Of a DNA stretch of 64,000 bases, positions 57,690-64,000 are shown piece by piece (position 1 is the stretch's first letter; each line of letters begins with the position of its first letter). Source of the stretch: Candidatus Dadabacteria bacterium (GTDB lineage: Bacteria > Desulfobacterota_D > UBA1144 > Nemesobacterales > Nemesobacteraceae). The stretch lies in assembly GCA_022826905.1 (NCBI GenBank), contig JAJDUA010000034.1, positions 1 through 64,000 of the forward strand. The letters are read 5' to 3'. The notes below the pieces were generated by a model. That model had not been told where the DNA came from, did not search any database, and saw only the letters and a program-made list of their open reading frames with translations. A program made the position numbers and the translations under genes.

Positions 57690-59073
57690 TTCCTTCGGGA
57701 TGATCGCTCCCGGGGACGTGATCGTCGCGGGAGTGTCCGGGGGGTCAGACTCCATGGCGCTTCTCCTTGCTCTTTTGGACCTGCGGGAGTTTTATCCGGG
57801 CACGGAAGTGGTTGTTTCCCACGTCAATCACGGGTTAAGGGGCGGCGAATCGGATGAAGACGCGGAATTTGTCAGGGAAGCGGCCGAGCGGCTCGGACTT
57901 GCGTTTGAGTGCGTGCGGGTAGATACTGAGGGCTTCAGAAAAAAACACGGACTTTCACTCGAGGACGCCGCTAGGGAGCTTCGCTACGGTTTTTTCAACG
58001 AAATTCTGGAGAAACGTTCGGCTCAGAGGATCGCCACGGCGCACACACTTAATGATCAGGCCGAGACGGTCATAATGAGATTCATAAGAGGGAGCGGCTC
58101 CCAGGGGCTTGCCGGGATAAGACCCTTGAGCGGCAACATAATACGTCCGCTCATAAACGTTACCAAGTTCGAAGCTAGGGAGTATCTTCGGTCAACAGGT
58201 GTATCCTGGAGAGAGGATTCGACCAACAGTTCGGACGAATTCCTTAGAAACAGGGTAAGAAATGAACTTGTCCCCCTGCTTGAGAGCTATAACCCGTCCG
58301 TCGAGCAGGTTCTCTCCCGTGTGGCGGCGGTATGCGCCGCGGAGGCGGATTTCATTTCGGCCGAAGCCGATGAGAGATTCGGGAAACTTGCCCGCGTCGT
58401 AGAGGGGTGCGTTCTGGGAAACGTGGAGAAATTTCTCGGGGAACCTAGCGCTATCAGGTTCTCCGTGATGAGAAAATCGATTCTGGCCGTAAAGGGAGAC
58501 TTGAACTCGGTTTCCGCCAAGCATCTTTTCTCGATTGACGAGGTGTTGCGCTCCGGGGAGACATCGGCGGAGGTGAATCTTCCCGGCAGAGTGGTTTTTC
58601 ACATGGGTCATGGGGTTTTCTTTTTCGCGCGCGAGGAGAATTTTCTCGAGTTCCCGGCAACCGAGATAAGAGGTTGCGGAACCCACAGGGTTTCCCGGGA
58701 CCTTGAGGTAACAGTTGAGCTTACAGATGACGTTTCTCTCTGGGGCGCAGCCGAAGTGGGGTACTTTGCGCCCGAAAAAATCAGTTTTCCCGTAACGCTC
58801 AGGAGTTTTTCCGACGGAGACTCGTTTGTTCCGCTGGGAATGAGAGGAACCAAGAAACTCAAGGATTTTTTCATTGACGAGAAAATACCGAGATTCCTGA
58901 GAAAGAAAGTGCCGGTTTTTGAAACCCGTGACGGGATAATCTGGGTTGGGGGGTTAAGAACGGACAACAGGTTCAAGGCGGATGATACAAAGAGTCCGTG
59001 GCTGCGGGCAAGCATCAGAGGTTCTTCCCAGAAGCTGATTGACTTGGCGAGGAGGGCTCCCCGGCCGTCTTAG
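57658..59073 (+). CDS. tilS: tRNA(Ile)-lysidine synthetase
   Basis: TilS turns the wobble C of tRNA-Ile2 (CAU) into lysidine so that it reads AUA. The 471-residue product has the P-loop VIVAGVSGGSDSMALLLALL, VVSHVNHGLRGGESDEDAEF, ATAHTLNDQAETVIMRFIRG and the C-terminal region SFSDGDSFVPLGMRGTKKLK DFFIDEKIPRFLRKKVPV, as in the long TilS form. It overlaps the DUF502 gene by 32 bases and the convergent ROK gene by four bases. Confidence 0.96.
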   Translation: MFLGKIRKTVDSFGMIAPGDVIVAGVSGGSDSMALLLALLDLREFYPGTEVVVSHVNHGLRGGESDEDAEFVREAAERLGLAFECVRVDTEGFRKKHGLSLEDAARELRYGFFNEILEKRSAQRIATAHTLNDQAETVIMRFIRGSGSQGLAGIRPLSGNIIRPLINVTKFEAREYLRSTGVSWREDSTNSSDEFLRNRVRNELVPLLESYNPSVEQVLSRVAAVCAAEADFISAEADERFGKLARVVEGCVLGNVEKFLGEPSAIRFSVMRKSILAVKGDLNSVSAKHLFSIDEVLRSGETSAEVNLPGRVVFHMGHGVFFFAREENFLEFPATEIRGCGTHRVSRDLEVTVELTDDVSLWGAAEVGYFAPEKISFPVTLRSFSDGDSFVPLGMRGTKKLKDFFIDEKIPRFLRKKVPVFETRDGIIWVGGLRTDNRFKADDTKSPWLRASIRGSSQKLIDLARRAPRPS

Positions 59074-60014
59074 CAATTCTCCTCGAGTCCGCTTTCGGCC
59101 AGGTAGCACGCCCCCAGCACCCCCGCGTCGTCTCCAAGGACGGCTCTTTTTATCTGAAGTCCCCTAGCCGCTTTACTAATGCACCTTCTTTCGGTTTCCT
59201 CGGTGGTTTTCCCGATAAAAAGTTCCCAGGCACCCGAAAGCCCTCCGCCCACTACCACCGTCCTTATGTCAAGGATATTTACGAGAATCGATATTGCTAC
59301 TCCGAGATTCGCACCGAAATCATTCCATACGGAGATTGCCGCCGGGTCTTTTTCCCGCGCGAGCTCCGCCAGACGTTCAGGGAAGGCTGATTCTTCAACG
59401 TCGGAGAATTTTTCGCGGAGTTTCGGGTTCTCGCGGACGATTCTCCTTATTGCTACCTGCGAAACGTAAGCTTCAACGCAGCCTCTTGAACCGCCGGCGC
59501 AAGGGGGTCCCGACGGGTTGATCGTCATGTGCCCCAATTCCCCGGCAAAGCCGTTTTCTCCAGTCCAGAGTTTTCCGTCGAGTATTATTCCGCCCCCGAA
59601 TCCTGTTCCCAGCGTTATCATTACCATCGAGTTCGAGCCCCTGCCCGCCCCCGCTCGGTATTCTCCTATGGCCGCGCAGGTGGCGTCGTTTTCGATAAAA
59701 ACGGGCGTTGCGGTTCCAATTCTTTCCGAAAGGACTTGCGCAAACGGAAAATCCCTCGTCTCGGCTATGTTCGGGCCCTGAACAAGAATGCCGTTTGCGC
59801 TGTCAACAGTTCCCGGCACCCCTATCCCGATCGCCGATATCTCCTGTCTTGAGAATTCTTTTATGAAGCCAACTAGGTTCTCCATGAGCCGGGAGATGCC
59901 CGCGGAGGCGTCCGAACGGATTTTCCCCTCCCCGAGAGTATCCCCTTGCCCGGAGATGATTTTTCCTCTCAGATTGGTTCCCCCTATATCTATGCCAAGG
60001 AATTTTCGCTTCAT
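59070..60014 (-). CDS. ROK-family sugar kinase (glucokinase-like)
   Basis: The product is about 314 residues. The ATP site is FLGIDIGGTNLRGKII, the substrate site ENDATCAAIGEYRAGAGRG, and then LGTGFGGGIILDGKLWTGEN, the catalytic Asp in FIENDAT and GHMTINPSG. The ROK zinc motif is normally CxCGxxGCxE; here CAGGSRGCVE keeps the first and last Cys but has Gly for the middle one, so zinc binding may be weak or altered. Glucose is the likely substrate but N-acetyl sugars are possible. ATG 60014 follows GGGAAG; an ATG at 60041 is the alternative. Confidence 0.88.
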   Translation of the reverse strand: MKRKFLGIDIGGTNLRGKIISGQGDTLGEGKIRSDASAGISRLMENLVGFIKEFSRQEISAIGIGVPGTVDSANGILVQGPNIAETRDFPFAQVLSERIGTATPVFIENDATCAAIGEYRAGAGRGSNSMVMITLGTGFGGGIILDGKLWTGENGFAGELGHMTINPSGPPCAGGSRGCVEAYVSQVAIRRIVRENPKLREKFSDVEESAFPERLAELAREKDPAAISVWNDFGANLGVAISILVNILDIRTVVVGGGLSGAWELFIGKTTEETERRCISKAARGLQIKRAVLGDDAGVLGACYLAESGLEENC

Positions 60015-60130
60015 TCTTCCCTTTTCTGAACTGAAAAACATGGGCCGTTGGACTAAACCGCCCTGAAGCTCCTATTTTACCAGTATTTTTCAAAAGATAT
60101 CGCCCCTCCGCCGATCAAAGACGCGGGTTT

Positions 60131-60160
60131 TTGCGTAAGCCTAGTATATAAGTTTATACT
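60131..60160 (+). promoter_or_regulatory. Possible mltA promoter
   Basis: TTGCGT (60131-60136) and TATACT (60155-60160) are 18 bases apart, 55 bases before the mltA ATG. Confidence 0.35.
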
Positions 60161-60215
60161 TATTCGCGGGTGTTTCGCGTCTTATATTCTTCCTTCGGAG
60201 AACCAGAAGGTTTAT

Positions 60216-61520
60216 ATGTATATAATTCCCAATCAAAAAACCGTAGCTGTCCTGTCAGCCGTTTTCCTCCTCTTTATCTACCTTTCCTGCGAGAGACCCT
60301 CGGAGGTTCCGAGCCCCGGGTCAATGCGGGCGGTTCCCGCATTTCCCGAGATGAACGACGATCTTTTTCCCGAGGGACTAAAGGAATCCATCGGCGCAAG
60401 CGTCGAGAAACTTTCGCAGAAAAAAAATTCCCAGCTCGTTTTCGGACAGAAAACCGTCTCCGCGGGGGACTACGCTCTGGCACTCGGTTATCTTCTCGCC
60501 AAGCTTGAAGCGGGTGTCAGTAAGGATGATTTCATAAAGGATGTAAGGGAAAATTTCGACTTCTACGGCTTTCCGGGAAAACCTTGGGGCAAGGTTTTTA
60601 TAACCTCTTACTTCTCGCCGGTACTTTCTGCCTCCCGGACCAGAACACCGCAGCACACACAGCCGCTTTACGGAGTTCCCGACGACCTGGTGCGCTTGCG
60701 GATAGACAGGTTCGTCGAGCGGTTCGAGAGATTTTCGTTTCTCGAGGACGACAAAATCACTCGGGGAAAGCTTCAGTCCCTTTACGGCAGGGTCGCCTCC
60801 GGAGGTCTCGGCAGAACTTCCGAACTGGTTCCCTATTACTCACGAAGCGAGATAGACTCCGGGGGAAGGCTCCGGGGGAAAAGGCTCGAGATCGCATGGG
60901 TAGACCCTGTTGACGCGTTTTTTCTTCAGATACAGGGCTCGGGTAAAATAAGGTTCACAGACGGAGAGGAGCGGGTTGTGGGCTACGCGGCCCAGAACGG
61001 GCACGATTACGTGGCAATAGGGAAATTTCTCTTCGAGTGGATTCCCAAGGAAAAAATGAGCCTTTGGGCGATAGAAAGCCACCTGAGGTCCCTCTCCTAC
61101 GCAGAGAGAATGGAGATTCTTTACAAAAACCCGAGTTACATTTTCTTCCGCGGGCTTCCAGGGAAACCCGAGACTTCTTTCGGAACGGAAGTCGTTGACG
61201 GCAGGACCATAGCCACCGACAAGGCCTTTTTCCCCAAGGGGGCTCTGGCGTTCATGGAGTTTGAGAGACCGGTTTTCGAAACTCCCTCTTCGGTCGAGCC
61301 GTCGCAGTGGAAGCCGGTTTCCCGTTTTGTCGTTAACCACGACAGCGGGGGAGCTATAAAAGGGGCCCGTCGCGCCGACCTTTTCTGGGGAGAGGGAAAA
61401 GACGCCTCACGGCACGCGGGTGTGATGAAAAACTGGGGAAAGTTCTTCTATTTGGTGCCGAAGGGGGAATTCCTTGCGGTGCTTAGGGGAAAAAACGGCG
61501 GGCAGAGCCCAGGAGGATGA
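60216..61520 (+). CDS. mltA: Membrane-bound lytic murein transglycosylase A
   Basis: MltA cleaves peptidoglycan strands from the outer membrane. The 434-residue product has a lipoprotein signal (LFIYLSC, Cys about 25), the MltA barrel (VFITSYFSPVLSASRTRTPQ, HTQPLYGVPDDLV, AWVDPVDAFFLQIQGSGKIR) and the 3D domain with VVNHDSGGAIKGARRADLFW G, where ADxFWG carries the catalytic Asp. The middle has VVGYAAQNGHDYVAIGKFL. It is the second lytic transglycosylase in the window. The next gene starts two bases after its stop, behind AGGAGG. Confidence 0.95.
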   Translation: MYIIPNQKTVAVLSAVFLLFIYLSCERPSEVPSPGSMRAVPAFPEMNDDLFPEGLKESIGASVEKLSQKKNSQLVFGQKTVSAGDYALALGYLLAKLEAGVSKDDFIKDVRENFDFYGFPGKPWGKVFITSYFSPVLSASRTRTPQHTQPLYGVPDDLVRLRIDRFVERFERFSFLEDDKITRGKLQSLYGRVASGGLGRTSELVPYYSRSEIDSGGRLRGKRLEIAWVDPVDAFFLQIQGSGKIRFTDGEERVVGYAAQNGHDYVAIGKFLFEWIPKEKMSLWAIESHLRSLSYAERMEILYKNPSYIFFRGLPGKPETSFGTEVVDGRTIATDKAFFPKGALAFMEFERPVFETPSSVEPSQWKPVSRFVVNHDSGGAIKGARRADLFWGEGKDASRHAGVMKNWGKFFYLVPKGEFLAVLRGKNGGQSPGG

Positions 61521-61521
61521 G

Positions 61522-62457
61522 ATGACCGACGAAAAAGCGCTTGCATGTTCCCAGATGTCTTCTCTTAGCGGAGAACATCTGTACGGAACCGCTCCCGAGG
61601 TAAAAAACTGGTTTGTGCTCGAGTACTCCGGTGTATGGAAGAAAGACGCTTTTATTCAAAGCGCGCTTCCGGAAGAAGTAAAAGACCACCTTGGAGGATT
61701 TCTCTCGTCTTTTGAGGACTCAAGGATTCAGCTGATAGGAGGACCGGGCCCAAGCAAGGGCAATCTCGCTTTTTACTACGCCCATTGTTCTGAATTCTCC
61801 CCGAAACTCTACAGATTCGAAGTAGAACGCTACGAGGATCTTCTCTCGATAGATCTTGCGGAACTCGTCCGCACCGGTGAGATAGAGAAATTTTCCTGCG
61901 AAGAAAGTCTAGTTCTGGTCTGCACCCACGGAGCCCATGATGGATGCTGTGCGGTCGCAGGACCGGGGGTTTACAAAGAACTTCTCAAAAAAGAGGGGCT
62001 TTCCGCGTGGAGAACCACCCATGTCGGGGGCCACCGCTTTGCCGCCAACCTCATCATGCTTCCAGAGGGCATATACTACGGAAGGGTAAACGGAGAAAAC
62101 CTAGAGGATGTGGTTTCCTCTCACCTTCGCGGCGAGATATTTCTTGACTGTTACAGGGGAAGGTCGTGTTTTTCCCAGACTTCTCAGGTTTCTGATTATT
62201 TCTTAAGGAAAGAAACAGAAAAACTCGGCATTTACGATATAAGGTGGCAATTCGAGAAGGATCAGGAGGACTATACATCGGTTGAGTTCTCAGTGGAGGG
62301 GCAAAATGCGGTTTACGGCGTAAACACAGTGGTCATGAACTACGGAGTGAGTCTCCAGACGAGCTGTGATTCAACGGAAGTAAAGAGAATACCTCAGTTC
62401 TTTTTCTACAGCATGATACTCTATGAGCCGCAGACGGGAGAGAAAGAAGACTCCTGA
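61522..62457 (+). CDS. Sucrase/ferredoxin-like protein (thioredoxin-like [2Fe-2S] family)
   Basis: The product is about 311 residues and resembles the Suc_Fer-like family. It has an N-terminal Cys segment (ALACSQMSSLSGEHLYGTAP), then SLVLVCTHGAHDGCCAVAGP GVY and TTHVGGHRFAANLIMLPEGI YYGRV, in which the Cys and HxGGHRFAxN residues probably bind a [2Fe-2S] cluster. A C-terminal about 90-residue segment is less conserved. The biochemical role is not established; the name sucrase comes from an old screen. ATG 61522 follows AGGAGG; an earlier ATG at 61474 lies within mltA. Confidence 0.82.
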   Translation: MTDEKALACSQMSSLSGEHLYGTAPEVKNWFVLEYSGVWKKDAFIQSALPEEVKDHLGGFLSSFEDSRIQLIGGPGPSKGNLAFYYAHCSEFSPKLYRFEVERYEDLLSIDLAELVRTGEIEKFSCEESLVLVCTHGAHDGCCAVAGPGVYKELLKKEGLSAWRTTHVGGHRFAANLIMLPEGIYYGRVNGENLEDVVSSHLRGEIFLDCYRGRSCFSQTSQVSDYFLRKETEKLGIYDIRWQFEKDQEDYTSVEFSVEGQNAVYGVNTVVMNYGVSLQTSCDSTEVKRIPQFFFYSMILYEPQTGEKEDS

Positions 62458-62467
62458 TAGGCCTTGG

Positions 62468-63421
62468 CTAGGGTGAGGTACGCCTGCGCCCTAGGGATTC
62501 CACAAAATCTAGGATGTCCTGCGAAAGACGCATTGAGCTTTGCTCGTCGGGGATTACGGTGTCTGTGACCAAAACGCTTACTTCCAGGGCTTCTATGGCG
62601 GCCGCCTCTCCCGCATCCGAGCGGTCGATTACGAGCACGTCCAGAAAATCGGCGTAAAGCCTGGCCACCTGGGTCGAAGAGGCCTCCATTCCAAGTCCCC
62701 TCATGAGCTTGTCCGCCGGACCCTTAAGGGGTTTTCCGCGCATAAGGGGGCTCACGGCAACCTTTACTCCCGGCGTGCCGACTAGCCTCTCCTTTATTTC
62801 CTTTATCTCGAGTATGGGTCCTATGCTGATTATTGGGTTGCTCGGGCATATGATCACAAGGTCGGCGTCATTTATCGAGTCAAGAACCAGCGGGGCTGCG
62901 GAAGCCTCGCGCGCCCCTTTTATCTTGACTCCGCGTACCTCGGGACGCATCGCATGCTTTATGTAGTATTCCTGGAAGTGCATCTCGCCCGCATCCGTTT
63001 CTATCCATGTCTCGACCCTGTCGTCGCTCATGGGCAGTATGCGCATTTCCCCGAGCCCGAAGCGCTGCGCTATCTTCGAAGTGGATTCGCTGAGGGTTCC
63101 CCCGGCGTCGATGACGGCTTTTCTGAACAGGTGGGTGGCGAGGTCCCTGTCGCCAAGCCCGAACCACGTCGGAAAACCGAACCTCGCGGCGGCGCCCAGG
63201 AATTCGAACGTGTCGCCGTGAAGCCCCCACCCTTTTTTTTCGTCTATACTCCCCGAGAGCCTGTAGATTATGGTGTCTATGTCCGGAGAAACCCTCATTC
63301 CGTAAAGATCCATGTCATCCGCAGTGTTCACTATTACGGTGAGTTCCGACGGGGGAATTATCCCCGTGAGTCCCTTAAGGAATTTCGCGGCTCCGCTTCC
63401 GCCGCCAAGCGCCGTTATCAT
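62468..63421 (-). CDS. cofD: 2-phospho-L-lactate transferase (F420 synthesis)
   Basis: CofD joins the activated phospholactyl (or related) group to 7,8-didemethyl-8-hydroxy-5-deazariboflavin to form F420-0. The product is about 317 residues with the family features ITALGGGSGAAKFLKGL, VIVNTADDMDLYGMRVSPDI DT, WFGLGDRDLATHLFR, QEYYIKHAMRPEV and VIICPSNPIISIGPIL. ATG 63421 follows GGAG by eight bases; an upstream start would add seven residues. With cofC at 24.9 kb it shows that part of the pathway is present; cofG, cofH and cofE are not in the window. Confidence 0.96.
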   Translation of the reverse strand: MITALGGGSGAAKFLKGLTGIIPPSELTVIVNTADDMDLYGMRVSPDIDTIIYRLSGSIDEKKGWGLHGDTFEFLGAAARFGFPTWFGLGDRDLATHLFRKAVIDAGGTLSESTSKIAQRFGLGEMRILPMSDDRVETWIETDAGEMHFQEYYIKHAMRPEVRGVKIKGAREASAAPLVLDSINDADLVIICPSNPIISIGPILEIKEIKERLVGTPGVKVAVSPLMRGKPLKGPADKLMRGLGMEASSTQVARLYADFLDVLVIDRSDAGEAAAIEALEVSVLVTDTVIPDEQSSMRLSQDILDFVESLGRRRTSP

Positions 63422-63571
63422 CTGAATTTCTCCGTGCCCCAAGCTATTTCACCTGTAAGCTATTTAAGCCCCTTATCCGTGTCAAGCCGGGAACCGCACG
63501 CCTACTCCGGCAGCTTGAAAGTTGATACCGGCTCATATAGAGTTTAGTTCGTCTTTTCAAGGAAAACCCCG

Positions 63572-64000
63572 TTGGCGTTCGATATCATAAAAAACAAGCG
63601 GGGCCTTCTCACGAAGGCTCTACTTCTGCTGCTCGCTTTTACCTTCGTTATCGGCTTTGGATACGTGGGGGGAATAAGCATAGGAGGTAGAGGCCCCAGC
63701 GGCGGAGCTGCGGTTGAGGTGAACGGGGACAAGGTTTCCCTCGCGGAGTTCTACAACCTTAGGGATTCGATGCTTGACCGCTTGCGCCGCAGCGATCAGC
63801 AGATCTCGGATGAGCTTTTCGAATACGTGAATTTTTCCGTGATCGACTCGCTGGTTAACAAGAAGCTGCTTGCCCAGAAGGCCGAAGAACTGGGGATCAG
63901 GGTAAGCCAAGAGGAACTTTCTGACGCAATAAGAAACGACCCGGGTTTCCAGGTGGACGGCGCTTTCGTGGGGTTTGAGCGCTATCAGGACTTTATTTCA
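63572..64000 (+). CDS. SurA/PpiD-type periplasmic foldase, N-terminal part (cut by window end)
   Basis: A TTG at 63572, eight bases after AAGGA, opens a frame that runs off the window. It shows one membrane helix (KALLLLLAFTFVIGFGYVGG, about residues 15-34) and then a SurA_N_3-type domain: AAVEVNGDKVSLAEFYNLRD, FSVIDSLVNKKLLAQKAEEL and GIRVSQEELSDAIRNDPGFQ. This is the start of a membrane-anchored PpiD/SurA-like chaperone with probable parvulin domains beyond the edge. 143 residues are visible. Confidence 0.88.
   Translation, partial: MAFDIIKNKRGLLTKALLLLLAFTFVIGFGYVGGISIGGRGPSGGAAVEVNGDKVSLAEFYNLRDSMLDRLRRSDQQISDELFEYVNFSVIDSLVNKKLLAQKAEELGIRVSQEELSDAIRNDPGFQVDGAFVGFERYQDFIS

Overview
The window reads as about 64 kb of chromosome from a Gram-negative bacterium of moderate to high GC. 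The envelope genes (a TonB-dependent receptor, MltA, a soluble lytic transglycosylase, GspL/M/N, lipoprotein signals), an IHF/HU-type protein and an ETF-linked membrane Fe-S oxidoreductase fit a deep-branching relative of Desulfobacterota or Dadabacteria. That placement is inference; there is no rRNA gene here to fix it. Genes for both CofC and CofD point to an F420-type deazaflavin cofactor.

Layout. 0-7.5 kb is accessory. It holds the start of an IS630 transposase, a large secreted Spondin_N/Calx-beta/LRR protein followed directly by a secreted animal-type heme peroxidase, four small unknown genes, and an IS1595 transposase remnant. 7.4-17.6 kb carries leuA, a SelW-like protein, cytochrome c, a nitroreductase, an SDR and a nitrilase. 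It is interrupted by two small islands. One (AlbA_2 regulator) lies between two copies of the 3' end of the cytochrome c gene. The other (DprA-like, phosphoribosyltransferase, nucleotidyltransferase) lies between two copies of the promoter and start of the nitrilase gene. A Phd/VapC pair and tRNA-Gln follow. 17.9-25.7 kb holds queF, an orphan peptide-type ABC permease, a TPR lytic transglycosylase, hisB-hisH, a ruined higBA locus beside an AAA ATPase/DUF4276 pair, cofC and a CAU-anticodon tRNA.

25.7-35.3 kb is one long leftward series: dnaA, dnaN, gspL, gspM, gspN, pheA, hisC, tyrA, msrB. The dnaA-dnaN gap has features of a replication origin. thiL and two CNNM/CorC genes run rightward from a facing promoter. 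39-44 kb has a DsbA-like protein, a TonB-dependent receptor and a secreted Cache-like protein whose Gly-rich/Cys C-terminal tail matches that of the Spondin protein, which suggests a shared sorting system. 44-50 kb encodes the ETF-linked Fe-S oxidoreductase and folate genes (pabB, pabC, folE2) with a MazG-like protein. 50-60 kb holds a MidA-like methyltransferase, a decayed TetR gene, a tandem AhpD-like protein, mnmE between two perfect parS sites (one inside a terminator), then pheT (no pheS beside it), ihfA, DUF502 and tilS. The end has a ROK kinase, mltA, a sucrase/ferredoxin-like protein, cofD and the start of a SurA/PpiD-type foldase.

The best candidates for undescribed biology are the DprA-PRTase-nucleotidyltransferase island, the AAA/DUF4276 pair, the small-gene cluster at 6.2-7.2 kb and the GGGGC-tail surface proteins.
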